The position numbers and the translations under genes were made by a program. The notes below the pieces were generated by a model. The model did no database searches. It had not been told where the DNA came from and saw only the letters and a program-made list of their open reading frames with translations. DNA of 64,000 nucleotides from Ursus arctos (Eukaryota; Chordata; Mammalia; Carnivora; Ursidae), in the NCBI RefSeq assembly GCF_023065955.2, contig NW_026622986.1:20547848-20611847 (forward strand), read 5' to 3'. Below are positions 20,786 through 33,019 of the stretch, one piece after another. How positions within the stretch are numbered: the stretch's first letter is position 1; the number at the start of each line of letters is the position of its first letter.

Positions 20786-21552
20786 TCTGAGTGCTGAGTT
20801 CCATGGGCAGGGTGTTCTCTTCTCCACGTATAAGTTGGCTCTGGTAGCCCTATGGACACTGGCAGAAGGATATGAAACTTCTGTCGTAAAGCCTTGATAA
20901 GCATGGGCTCAAATTCCAAAATTAAAAACACACAAGAAAATAAGCCACCATGAGAATCAGCAAAACAACAAAAAGTACAATTTGACTCCCAAGAACTTCC
21001 TAAAATAGGGGCAGAATCGTTTAGTAACAGGTTGAAGTATTCCATCTGAAGTGAACTTTTATTTAAAAAAAAAAATGTAGAATTTCATCATTCACCTCTC
21101 GTCTATGTATTTTGTGGACAAGGAAGCATATGGATGCTTCCTCGACGTTTTACCTTTATGATGATCTTCAATAATGAATCCAAAAAACTTCAATCAGGTA
21201 AGACTTCAGGAAGACTCTATAGCAAAAACAGCCTTCTTTCCCTCATATTTGGGAGCAGCCTAATATTTTCTTAGCAGTCATAATGGAAACTGAGAAATGG
21301 GACCAAAAAAAAAGATCCTTCCCCAACCTAACGCTATCATAGTTGTCTTTGTGTTATGATTTTACTATGTAATTTTCATAAAGTTTTGTATAGTGCTCGT
21401 AGCAAACTGGGGTGAGAAATAGAACTTCCTATACAGGTAGATATATTTGTTGCCCTTTTGTTTAACTACTCCTAGGAGAATATAACATATTCCATTTTTG
21501 AAATCCTGTACGCACATGACAGTATTAGTTCTGCACTTAAAACACACATTTA

Positions 21553-21723
21553 GGGGCGCGTGGGTGGCTCATTTGGTTGCATGTCCAACTTTTGGGTTTG
21601 GCTCAGGATCATGAGATTGAGCCCCGTGTTGGGCTCCGTGCTCAGTGTGGAGTCAGCTTGAGATTCTTTCTCTCCCTCTCCCTCTGCCTCTCCTCCCGTT
21701 TGCTCTCTCTCAAAAATAAATAA
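21553..21723 (+). mobile_element. SINEC, older type
   Basis: Head 'ggggcgcgtgggtggctcat', tail 'caaaaataaataagta', running into an AT microsatellite. Confidence 0.88.
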
Positions 21724-21732
21724 GTATATATT

Positions 21733-21763
<31 letters not shown>
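21724..21763 (+). repeat. (AT)n microsatellite between two SINECs
   Basis: TATATA units with two interruptions; probably grown from the tail of the SINE at 21553-21723. Confidence 0.9.
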
Positions 21764-21956
21764 CAAGATTTTATGTATTTATTTGACAGAGAGAGAGACA
21801 GCCAGCGAGAGAGGGAACACTAGCAGGGGGAGTGGGAGAGGAAGAAGCAGGCTCCCAGCGGAGCAGGGAGCCCAATGGGGGACTCGATCCCAGGACCCTG
21901 GGATCACGCCCTGAGCCAAAGGCAGACGCTTAACGACTGAGCCACCCAGGTGCCCC
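21764..21956 (-). mobile_element. SINEC, full length
   Basis: Reverse-oriented, with 'cgacagag'-type tail end and head 'gccacccaggtgcccc'. TA-rich sequence on both sides probably hides the duplication. Confidence 0.93.
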
Positions 21957-21986
21957 AAAATATATATATATTTTTAAAAACGTCCA

Positions 21987-22172
21987 GAGGCGCCTGGGTG
22001 GCTCAGTCAGTTAAGGGTCTGCCTTCAGCTCAGGGCACGGTCCCGGAGTCCAGGGATCGAGCCCCACATCAGGCTCCCCGCTCAGGGAGGGTCTGCTTCT
22101 CCCTCTGCCCCTCTCCCGCTCGTGCTCCTGCTCTCTCTCTCTCTCAAATAACTAAAAGCTTTAAAAAAAAGT
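21987..22172 (+). mobile_element. SINEC, full length
   Basis: Head 'aggcgcctgggtggctcagt', tail 'tcaaataactaaaagcttt'. Third member of a three-SINE cluster. Confidence 0.92.
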
Positions 22173-22597
22173 TCCAAGATAAAATCATATTTTTCTCCCA
22201 AACACAGATGCCTCTTTGTAAATTTCTCTCTCACCACCACCTTCCCCGCCTCCCCTGCTACTATGATACTTCTCTTTTCCCTTCACCTTCTCCTTGATCA
22301 CTCTATGCCTCCCCAGCCAGAAATGAACAAAACATCCCAGAGAGCAAAACGAACTCTCTTTGCTCTAGTTTCCCTTTTGGTGCACAAACAGGCACTCTCT
22401 GGATCTCTGCACTTAGTAGCCAGTTGTAACCTAGCTAGATTGTGATGGTATCAAACTGAGCAAGGTCTTTCAAAGGAGGTTCTCCCCCAGTTGGTGAACT
22501 GGAAGATAAGTTGTGCCTGTCTTGTCTCAGCTACTACTTCTCAGCTCAGCGGATTAACGGCTCTGGGGGAAAAGCAAACACACTAGAGCTTTGCGAC

Positions 22598-23120
22598 CCA
22601 ACTCAGTAGCCGCTAGCCTCCTGAGCACTTGAAATGTAGCTAGTGCCACATTTAAATGTTTTTAAACCAAAGTAATGTCCAAGACTAAACCTATCTCATT
22701 AAGAATGTTATATTGACTGTATGTTGAAATTATATATTTTGAATATGTAGGGTTAAATAAAATGTTATTTAAATTATTCGAATTATTAAAATTAATTTCC
22801 CGTTTCTTTTTACTTTTTAAATATAGCTACTGGTGGCACCTGGGTGGTTCAGTCGGTGAAGCGTCTGCCTTCAGCTCAGGTCATGATCTCAGGATCCTGG
22901 CATCGAACCCCTGCATCGGACTCCCTGCTCAGAGGGGAGTCTGCTTCTCCCTCTCCCTCTGCTCCTCCCCACCATTCGTGCTCTCTCTAGCTCTCTCCCT
23001 CTCTTAAATAAATAAATAAAATCTTTAAAAATAAATACATGAATATGGCGACTAAAACCTTTTAAATCTCTTATGTCATCACATGTGTAGTTTGCATCAT
23101 ATCTGGGCTGCCCAGGGCTG
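22598..23120 (-). mobile_element. hAT-type DNA transposon remnant, split by a SINEC
   Basis: 'agtagccgctagcctcctga' and 'gcacttgaaatgtagctagt' before the SINE, and 'gtttgcatcatatctgggct' after it. Same group as the copy at 9148-9400 in the opposite orientation. Confidence 0.6.
22832..23041 (+). mobile_element. SINEC nested in the DNA transposon
   Basis: Flanked by aatatagctact (22820-22831) and aatatggcgact (23042-23053), an approximate 12-base duplication. Confidence 0.92.
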
Positions 23121-23254
23121 TTCAAGAGGATCGTAGACTACCTGCTTGGATTCCTAAGAAAAGCAAATATATGTGAACTCGAAGTTAGAGTCTATTACTG
23201 TCGTTCCTTTTCTTCACCGTGATGAGTCTGCTAGCGTACAGATGCAGTGTTTTT

Positions 23255-24420
23255 AAAACATATGCCAAAATACACACACCCTGAAGTTGACCATTTTGAC
23301 TATTTTGAAGTATACACGTCAGTGGCATTAAATACATTGGTACTTGTGCAATCCTCGTCACCATCCATCACCAGAACTTGTTTCATCCTCCCAGACTGAA
23401 GCTCCACGCTCATTAAACACCAGCTCACCGTTGCTCCCTACTCCTTGGGAACCACCACCCTACCTTCCGTCTTTACGAAGTTGACTGCCCCAGGTGCCTT
23501 GGGCATTTGTCCTTTCGCGACTGGCTTATTTCACTTAACATAATGTCTTCAAGGCTCATCCATGTCATAGCATGTGTCCGAATTTCCTTTCTTTTTAATG
23601 CTGAATAAAACCCTATTATGTTTACATACTGATTTATCCATTTAGCCGCCAATGAACACTTGGGCTGCTTTCGCCTTGTGGCTATTGTGACGAATGCAGC
23701 TGCGAGCAGCGGTGTGAGTCCTTGCTTTCAATGCTTGTGTGTATATATCCAGAAGTGGCATTGCTGGATCCTCTGATAATTCTATTTTTAATTATTTGGG
23801 GAAACTGCCATACTGTTTACCATAGTGGCCGTAACCATCTTACATTCTTACCCACAGTGCGCAAGGGCTCCAATTTCTCCACAACCTCACAAACATTTGC
23901 TGCTTTCTGTTTTGTTTTTAGTACCATCCTAATGGATGTGATGTGCTGTCTCGTTGTGATTTTCATTTGTATTTCTCTAATGATCAGTGATACCGGTGAT
24001 CCTTTCATGTGCTTATAGACCATTGGTCTAGCTTCCTGGAGAAACGTCTATTCAAGACTTTTGTCCATTTTTTTGAGTTGCTTTTTGTTGTTGTCATGGG
24101 CTATAGGAATACTTAATGTATTTTGGATATTAATGCCTTACCAGGTAGATGATTTGCAAATATTTTCTCCCATTCCATGGGTTCCTTTTTCACGCTGTTG
24201 CTAGTTTCTTTTGATGCACTCAAGTTTTTAATTTTGATCAAGTCCATGTATTTTTTATTTCCTATTTCCAAATCCAATGCTGAGAAACATTTGCCCTATT
24301 TTCTTCTTTTATACTTTTAGGTCTTACCTCTAGGTCTTTGAAACATTTTGAGTTAGTTTCGTTCATGATACAAGGTAAGAGTCCAAGTTTTGTATTCCCA
24401 GCTTCAGTACTGTATCTTCT
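23255..24420 (-). mobile_element. L1 fragment, 3' ORF2 and 3' UTR region
   Basis: A long antisense L1 run from 'accctgaagttgaccatttt' to 'gtaagagtccaagttttgta'. Degenerate, no complete frame. Confidence 0.85.
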
Positions 24421-24594
24421 TAGATATTAAATAAGAAAATAATATCCATGAGAAAGAGCAATAGATACGTGCTTATTCAGAGATGACCCTTTATGATAAT
24501 GTTGAACTGTATAAAGAATTTTATCTGGAGTAGCCCATTTCTTAAAGCATAGAAAAGCTTCAGGCTGATCTTGAAAGCTTCATGATACTTTTCC

Positions 24595-24765
24595 TTAGAG
24601 ACGCCTAAGCATCCGACTCTTGGTTTCGGTTCAGGTCATGGTCTGGGGGATTGTGGGATTGAGCCCCACGTCAGACTCCACGCTCAGCTCAGAGTCTGCC
24701 TCATATTCTCTCCCTCTGCCTCTCCCCCCTCTCCAATAAATAAAGAAAATCTTTTTTTTTTTAAG
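24595..24765 (+). mobile_element. SINEC, 5' truncated
   Basis: Begins within the head ('gacgcctaagcatccgactc') and keeps the tail 'aataaataaagaaaatcttt'. Confidence 0.85.
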
Positions 24766-24914
24766 ACTCCCATTTAAAAAAATTTAGCAAGTTCTCCTCT
24801 CACTCCTCCCTGGGAAAGACCCTAAAACAGTGTAAATATTAAACAAAAACCTCACTGAGCTTTAGTTAGAGAAGGTTTTCCTTGAAATGCAAAACTAATG
24901 TTTAATCATTGCTT

Positions 24915-25110
24915 TCTCTGCACCAGGCTCTCTGCTTTACATACATGGTCTCGTCCTGCTCCCCACACGTGGAGAGGAGGGTATTGTCATCCCCATCTTA
25001 CAGCTGAGAAAACTGAGACTGAGAGAAGTTATATCATGCAGGATCCAAGCTCTCCACAAGCTCAGATTCATGGCTCAGCCAATACACGTTGTCTCCAACT
25101 ATTTGTGAAT
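24915..25110 (-). repeat. MIR SINE remnant
   Basis: Antisense MIR blocks 'gtattgtcatccccatctta' and 'cagctgagaaaactgagac'. Confidence 0.75.
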
Positions 25111-25616
25111 AACCAGTAAATGTTATTCTGGTAAAATTCAGCAAAATATGAATCCCTACTTCAATAAGGCTGGAATAAACACTAGTGTAAACAATGAAAA
25201 GAATTTATCTTTATAATTCAACCTCAATCTTATTACAGACGTGCCCCTAGCATTTGCTCTGATTCCTTCATCGGCTCTATTTTTAACTGTTCCCACATTT
25301 CCGTTGGCAAGCAGATACGCAGTAAAATGCCACTCAAGTGATCAGAGTCCCAGTCTGCATTTTTCTGTTATGTTTGTACTTTGCTGTTCTCAAACTTTTA
25401 GTTGATTAGTCTTCGCTTACCTAAAGCTTTGTCTTTATCAGGGGATGTGAGAACGAACGCTTACTTTCGAATTTAGATTTTGAATTTAGAACATTCTAAA
25501 TCTCTAACACATATTTAGAACAGAGGTTTTCCAGAAATCCCTGCAATATTTAGTGATGTATTTGTAAACCTCCCTTTTTTCATTTTAGGCTAGCACATAA
25601 TTTGATATTTTAATTT

Positions 25617-26905
25617 CCCCTTTCACATGCAGATAAAATCCATGTAACAAAAGCAACCATTTTAAGGGGTATGATTCAGTGGCAGGTAGTACAGTCATGG
25701 CGCCGTGTACCTATCATCTTCATTTAGTTCTGAAACATTTTCAGTACTGCAACTGGGAACTCTGAACCAGTGCATGGTAGCTTGCCATCTCTCCTGCCCT
25801 TTGGCCCCTGCTAGCCACTGATCTATTTTCTATCTCCATGAATTTGCCTATTTTAGATATTTTGATGTAAGTGGGATCATACGCTATTCATCCCTTTTTG
25901 TCTGACTTATTTCACTTAAGATGACGCTTCCAAGGTTCGACCATGTTATAGTATATGTCGGAACTTCATTTCTTTTTTTTTTCTTTTTTAAGATTTTTAT
26001 TCATTTGAGAGAGAGAGAGAGAGAGAGAGCACAAGCTGGGGGAAGGGCAGAGGGAGAGGAAGAAGCAGACTCCCTGCTGAGGAGGGAGCCAGACACAGGG
26101 CTCTGTCCCAGGACCCTGACTCAGGACTTGAGCTGAAGGCAGACGTTTAACCGAGTCACCCAGTTGCCCCAGAACTTTACTCTTTTTGTGCTTCAATAAT
26201 AAATCCATGGCATGGATATATCACATGTTGCTTATCCAGCCATCCATCATGGACATTTGGGTTGTTTCTACTTTTTGGCTATTGCGAATAGTGCTTCTGT
26301 GAACATTCATGTACAAGTTTTTGTTTGAATAATTATTTAACATTCTTTTGGGTAGAGAATTCTTCTCAGTTCTTTACTTGGGGTGGATTGCTGGGTCCTA
26401 TGGTAATTCTGTTTAACTTTTTGAGGAACCACCAAAATGTTTTCCACAGTAGCTGCATTATTTTACTTACCCAACAGCAATGCATCCGGGCTCCAATTTC
26501 TCCACATCCCCACCAACATGCGCTATATTCCATTGTTTTGATTGTAGCTTCCTTGCGGGTTTGAAGTTGGTATCTCACTGTGGTTTACATTTGCATTTCC
26601 CTAATGACTAGTGATGTTTAACAGTTACACCTGTTTGTTGGCTATTTATAGATCTTCTTAGGAGAAATGTTAATTCATTTGTTCATTTTCATTGGATCTG
26701 TTTGTCTTTTTGTTGATTTGTGAGGATTCTTTATATATGTTGGATATAAATATTTTTTCCCATTCTGTGGGTTGTCTTTTTACATTCTTGATAGTGTCCT
26801 TGGATGCACAAAAGTTTTTCATTTTTGATAATGTTCAATTTATCTATTTTATGCTTAGCCAATTGTGCTTTTGGTGTCACATCCAAGAATCTATTGCCAG
26901 ATGGA
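25617..26905 (-). mobile_element. L1 fragment, split by a SINEC
   Basis: Antisense L1 from 'cccctttcacatgcagataa', through 'ggcatggatatatcaca' after the SINE, to 'acatccaagaatctattgcc'. Degenerate. Confidence 0.85.
25968..26170 (-). mobile_element. SINEC nested in L1
   Basis: Reverse-oriented with an expanded (GA)n part. Similar flanks gaacttcatttctttt and gaactttactctttt. Confidence 0.92.
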
Positions 26906-27335
26906 TGTGACCTGTGTTTATGTGGCCTATGTTTGTAATTTCACAGAAAGGAATTATTTATGATCATTTAAGAAAAGTGAAAAATAGTTAAGTTAGGATT
27001 ATCGAACAGACTTCAGTTGGCAACATTACAAGGCATTTTGCTTTTTATATCTCTTTATACCTTTTATCTTTTTCAAAATTCAGATGTGAAATTTTGAAAA
27101 AATTTAAAATGCTATTATCAAGAACCTCTATTAACCCAGACATCTTAGGGTATATGACATTTTGGTTTATTGAATTCAGAGAAATACTGAGGAGCCTTAT
27201 TGAAGACTCTTCCAAAATATTTTAATTTAGGAAAATATTTTATGACTGTGAAGTCCTACAGAGTATCAGCATGAACAATTATCATGGTAAATCCAGACTA
27301 AATCTAGATAATTTTCTGTATTTTTGTTATTTTTT

Positions 27336-27540
27336 TAATTTTAAAGATTTATTTGTTTGAGAGAGAGAGAGAGAAGTATGTGGAACGGCAGAGTCTCGGA
27401 GAGGGGGAGAGAGGGAGTCCCGAGCAGACTCCCCACTGAGCACGGAGCCACCTTGAGGCTTGATCTTATGACCCTGAGATCACAATCTGAGCCAAAACCA
27501 AGAGTCAGACGCTTAACCCATTGTGCCACTCAGGTGCCCC
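27336..27540 (-). mobile_element. SINEC
   Basis: Flanked by gtatttttgttatttt and gtatttttattatttt, an approximate 16-base duplication. Confidence 0.92.
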
Positions 27541-28794
27541 CGTATTTTTATTATTTTAAATAAATGTCCTGAACTGATTCTCTCACTTCCCACTCCTTTC
27601 TGCCTTTTCCTAAAGATGTGGAAAACTCTTTCGAGTTAGCTGAGACCTCTAGGTCCTGGAAGCTGAAAAGTGATAACACATGACAGGCAGCTTCCCATGG
27701 TAACCTGGGTAGTGTTTTTAACACGATAGTACTGATTTTTGTGGTTCAAAAAAATGTAAGAACAAGTCCTAGATGTAAACACTCATGACCTCTGCTGCCT
27801 TTAACTTCAATTTCTGTCATTTAAAAAAGGAAGTCAGAGTAAATTCTTATTACTTTCCAAGATTCCTCTCAGCTCTGAAATCCTAAGATTTGAGGAAGAT
27901 AAGTTGAAAGCAAGTGAAATACTGTCTCATAGCTACCTCTTCTACTTGTTGTCTCGTTTGGCGATAACCCCTTCAAAGGAAACATGGAATTTTTCCAGAA
28001 GATTCCAGATGATTCAATATCTTTATACACTATGCCAAATAAAGTAGCAAAGAGAATCTAAAGACTGCCTTGCACATTCAGTAAGAAAGTATAGGCTGAT
28101 GGATTTGAGAATATAACATTTTCTTGAGCCTAACTTCTCTTACTACGTATTGTAATGACTGAACTTCAGCAAATTTATAAGTATCTTATGCTCTTCTAAT
28201 AAGCCACCCTGATGCCAGAATTACTAGCTCTCTGAATCACGTATTTAAGGAAAACGTCTCAATCATACTTGAAGGAGCATCTCAAAGGGCTTTACAATTA
28301 AAGTACTAATAATCGTATTTTCTACCAATTACAGTACACTAAGTTCAAGGGTCCCAAGGAACTTTATAAATTAACGAAACCTCACAATATTTTGGCAAAC
28401 AGAGTTTACGCTGCACATTGAAGACTTTGGGAGGAATGACGTACTGTTGTCACATAAACCACAGACATAAAACAGATACAAAATGACTTATGGCAACGAT
28501 ACGATAGAAAGCACCTTTCCTTCCGCCTAAAAGAGCTCAAAGAGTTTGTGGAAGGGTAAATGAATACCCTTAAGCACAGCCTCATGTAAAGAGATCAGAG
28601 GTGTGCCTTTGATCCCAATTTGGAAGTGTTGCTTGCTTGAACGCAACAACACATTCCACAACAGGAAGGTAAAGATGGGCTTGGAATACGAAGACGTAAT
28701 AGTTTACCAAAAAAGTAGGCACGTTAAACCCTAAGCAACAGAAATGTAATATTTCAATGAGCTATACGCATAGTTTGAGCTTTTTGCATATACT
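27541..28794. other. Unclassified intergenic sequence
   Basis: AT-rich DNA with no repeat or exon recognised. Confidence 0.5.
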
Positions 28795-28935
28795 ATGTGT
28801 TGAATATATACCAGGTGCTGGGCAAGTGCTTCACACATTAATCCTCACAACAGTTCTGTGAGGTAGGTCCCGTTATTATCCCCACTGTATAATGAGGATA
28901 AAGATGCTTAGCAAGGAGAAACATCTTGCCTCGGG
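28795..28935 (-). repeat. MIR SINE remnant
   Basis: 'ccaggtgctgggcaagtgct', 'taatcctcacaacagttctg' and 'attatccccactgtata'. Confidence 0.8.
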
Positions 28936-28957
28936 CTGAGCAGATAATTGATTTCAT

Positions 28958-29080
28958 ATACACATTCATATATGCACACACATCTCTATCTACATATGTG
29001 TATATATGTCTACGCGTGTATAGATGTGTGTATATGCATATATGTGTGTGTGTGTATATATGTACATACGTATCTATATT
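28958..29080 (+). repeat. TATG/TGTA-rich low-complexity tract
   Basis: Alternating purine-pyrimidine mixture of TATATG, TGTG and CACA units. Confidence 0.8.
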
Positions 29081-29228
29081 TAGATTGGAATGTCCTCCTT
29101 TCTACTTTTGGTATTAGAGCTCCGTCTTGGAATCATTTAATTATAAAATCGATACATAAATTAGCAATTCGACATGGTGAAATCTTGTCACCATCCTGCA
29201 GTGTACTTGTATTTTAATCCATGAAATA

Positions 29229-29306
29229 AAGGAAAGGTTCTCAAAGGAAGGAAAGAGGAAAGAGGGAAGGAGAGCAGAAGGAAGGAAGGAGGAAAGGAGA
29301 AAGAAT
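29229..29306 (+). repeat. GGAA-rich purine tract
   Basis: Imperfect ggaa and gaaa units. Confidence 0.8.
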
Positions 29307-29459
29307 ACTCTGCTGACATCTTGGATCAAGGCTGTTATGCAATGAACTTCATCATCGAGTCTGGCTCTATACGGGCCAGAAAGCCCGGGTCCTCTCGTCT
29401 GCATAAAACTCTATCGTTTGCAAAATGGCTTCAAGCCGCGGGCCACTGACTGAGGTCCC

Positions 29460-29645
29460 TGTACCCACAAATACCATCCTGCTCTGTGAGGCCTTGGGGA
29501 AATCCTTCTACTTCTCAGAAGAAGGCTTCTTATCCATAAATTAGGAACAAAAATCTCTATTTCTCAAAGTTGTGGGGGCTAGATGTAGTAATAAGCATGA
29601 GGAGATTTAGCAAATGGTAACCGGTCCATACATAGTAATCCGTCT
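29460..29645 (+). repeat. MIR SINE remnant
   Basis: 'gaggccttggggaaatcctt' followed by 'cttatccataaattaggaac' and a diverged 3' part. Confidence 0.5.
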
Positions 29646-32536
29646 CCTCCTCTCTTCTGTTGGCAGAGAGAGAATGAGTGGTCATCCCCCTAAGTTTGAT
29701 TCACTTTCTCTTATACATGGCGACAGTAAAGAGGCAGTGGACGGGAAAAAGTCTCACAGCTGAGAAGCTTATATTGATAATTGGGTTGTGATGACTTCCT
29801 TCAGTATCTTCTCTGAAAGCATTAGCTGGTTGTGAATCCTTCAAAGGCTGGGTTCTTTCTACGGTGATTCTGATGCCTGTTTGCAAGTGTCTGTGGAGTA
29901 AGGGCATTCATTGCTTCTTCCTTTGTGCCAAGTGATGAATGGGATGACCCAAATCTCTCTCTGTCTCCCTATATCTGTCTCTGGCTCTCTCACACACACA
30001 TTCACCCGCACTCACCACACACTCACCACTCACACACCATCCTAAGGAATGAGAAAAGAAGGGATAAAGGAGATCCGTAAAAAGTAGAGGATTGATACTC
30101 TTCAGCGTTTGTGATCGGCCCCACAGCTATCACGCTCAACCAACCATCAGATACTTGCGAATAAACATTGATTTTCATTAAAATATTTTCACAGGAGCTC
30201 TAAATGCAGAATATAAAATATCGCATTTCAGTCTTCTTGCTGATGAACAAATTCAGCTCTGACATTAGCGTAATCAAAACAAAACAAAGTCAAAAAAACC
30301 CCGGAACATATCTAAGAGAAGATCTTGTTACCAAATCTCTTGACTTCCTCTTCCACAATTGCAATTCTGTTCTCCTAATCGCTTCAGCGGGAGCCCTCCC
30401 TGGTATCTTTCTTCTCCTTTGTCTCTCCATCCAATCAGATAGGACGTTCTGTTAGTTCTCCCTTACAAATACCTTTCAAAGCAATTCTATTTTTCTCTTC
30501 CGTCTGTCATCATCCCAGTCAGCAATACCAAATCTAGATTTCTCACTTTACATCTGGAAATCTCTGCAGTGTGGCGTCCAGGGCCCTCGCTCTCTCCATT
30601 CACATCTAAACACTGCCAGCAGATTCATTTAAAAAGCAAAACACTGCCTGTGACAAGCATCTCTGGTATGCAGAAAACTTTCTACCGAGTTCTCTGGGCT
30701 AAGGCCTTGCTGTGGTGTCAAACCCTGCAGGTCCCAGTGGAGGCCCTTGGCCACTCTCCTCTCCTTCTCCCCACACTCTTCGGCCCCTCAGCCCTGGAAT
30801 CTTCACTCTGCCCATGCTCTCCTTTCTGCTTATTTGTGTCCAACATTGATTGTATCTACCATCTACAGTCACACATCTAGGTGGGTGTGTGAACCAATGA
30901 ATTAGCCCACCGTTCAGACCATCCGAATTGAAAGAGGAAAACGGCTTTGAACTTTGTCTCAAGACACAAAAGCAAACCCTCCACACAGTCACCTCATATA
31001 TTTTTGTGTGTCCATGCTTTCACTCCATAAGTGTGAATTTGGGGGACAAGACTACAGTGACTTACAAATGTTTTGGGGGGGTAAATTATTTTATCACCTT
31101 AATAAATGATGTGCTCTTTTCCAGGGAATTGTAAATGGAGATGCATAGAATTTAAATGCGTTTCTCATACAGCTGGTACTTCAGAAGCGTCCGTTATTAT
31201 TAATCATCGCTGAGACAGGTGAGCCAAAGTAAACAAGTACATCGAATTTCGTGAATAAAGAACAAGTTGAACCTTATGAAGAACACGTGATGGGGCTCAG
31301 AGACCTCAGAAATGTATCTATTACTATCATGGCACGTTTGACTCATGGTTCGAAGTCCTTAACACAGATGCTTGCATTTGTAATAGTATGTGGAACACTA
31401 GATTTTCAAGGACAAGTTTTAAAGATTGCATAAGCCTGGATAGACCTATTCGGGGCATCTCACATCAATTCCAAAGCGAACTTTAAAAAAAATGCTTTTA
31501 TTACCTCACATAAATTATCCATCTTTTGCTGTAACATGCAGCCTAGTAAAAATTACTCCAGCACGACTCTTTTTACGTGATAATTTGCACATTTAAGTGG
31601 AAAAATATTTAATTTTGATTTAAAAATCTTCCCTAACCCTTTTAAGAAATCAGAATTAGAACCACGTAGGAACAATCTCCCAACCCTGCCCCCACTAAAG
31701 CCCCGAAGTCGAGAACATCAAAGCAGTGTTAGAAGTCTTCCTGTTTCTTTAACATTATGTAATAAAATAATGAATTCTGGCCTCAACAAATAAGGATTTT
31801 TTGAACAGAGTCAATTAATATGAGCTTCTTTAAAGTTATTATAGACAATTCTGTATGCTATACTTTGACAAGGTTGGGTTAACTTTCTGCATTTTCACCT
31901 TCACTTAACGTAATATTAAATGGCAAGTGAGTCAGAACACAAGTGGGCAAGTACTATGAGTAATCCATCTTTTTTTAAGTTTTGCAGAGCAGGTTTTGAG
32001 AGAATGGTGGTTACTTTCAATAACTTTTTTTACTTAAAAATTATTTTTTACCTTCTTTTTAACATAAGGCGCCGTCACTTTACATATTACATTTGCTATG
32101 TTTACTTGGCGGATTGATGGTTGATAATGTAATCTGTAATGCTCCTGTAAGGAAATGACCCACATGCAACACTGGGGTAGGGACCGTGTGCAGAGGTCAA
32201 GGACTGTAAAACTTCACCCAATCATTGAGAAGATTCCATAGAACGACACCCATCAAGAACGAAGATTGCTTTGAACGCAACAAGCCATCAGTAAAGGTTA
32301 GTTATTATTACTATGATTTTAGTTATTATTACTAATGGTACGTCAGGCTTTGTGAAGTCTTAGTTCCAGACAATCTGGAATTAAACAAATTTCTCATTTT
32401 TTATCTTAATGAACATAATCTGAATCAGTATAATTCTCTCTATAATGTACAGCAGCATTTCAAAAAAATAAGAAAAATTACAGAGTATGCCAGAAGACAT
32501 AAACATTAAAGCACTTCACTTTCAAGCAATTTTAGT
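29646..32536. other. Unclassified intergenic sequence
   Basis: A CT/CA-rich stretch at 29958-30040, a 15-base direct repeat (32299-32313, 32320-32334), and otherwise nothing I recognise. Confidence 0.5.
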
Positions 32537-32546
32537 ACTATGATTG

Positions 32547-32864
32547 TTTTTTCTTTCTTTCTTTCTCTTTCTTTCTTTTTCTTTTCTCTCTCCTTCCTTC
32601 CTTCCTTCCTTCCTTCCTTCCTTCCTTCCTTTCTCTCCTCTCCTCCCCTCTCCTCTCCTCCCCTCTCCTCCCCTCTCCTCCCTACTCCTCCCCTCCCCTC
32701 TCCTCTCCTTTCCCCTTTCCCCTTTCCCCTTTTCCCTTTCCCCTTTCCTTTCCTTTCCTGTAGGCTCCATGCCCAGCACAGAGCCCAGTACAGGGCTTGA
32801 ACTCACAACCCTGAGTTGAGATCATGAGTCAGATGGTCAACCGAACGAGCCACCCAGGTGCCCC
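32547..32864 (-). mobile_element. SINEC with a greatly expanded internal tract
   Basis: The tRNA-like head is at the right end ('cgagccacccaggtgcccc'). The duplication actatgattg is at 32537-32546 and 32865-32874. Between head and left duplication lies about 210 bases of nearly pure pyrimidine (plus strand). Confidence 0.88.
32548..32759 (+). repeat. Compound CTTT / CCTT / CTCCC microsatellite
   Basis: Sequential blocks of cttt, then cctt, then cctctcctc, then cccctttc. Expanded from the SINE's own A-rich and GA-rich parts. Confidence 0.92.
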
Positions 32865-33019
32865 ACTATGATTGGTTTCTTGACGAAGATTTTGAACTAT
32901 ACCCTCTAAACCCACTGAACTCTAAATTATGTTCAGTTTAATCTTAAATGAGATTATTATTAGATAGAATTGTTACCATGAGGTAATACGGTATGCTAAG
33001 TAAAAGACCTCAGAGTTGT

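Noticed and set aside
32522..32819. Open frames of 86-94 codons across the pyrimidine tract
   Set aside because: Translations are Ser/Leu/Phe/Pro or Lys/Arg/Glu/Gly repeats of a microsatellite.
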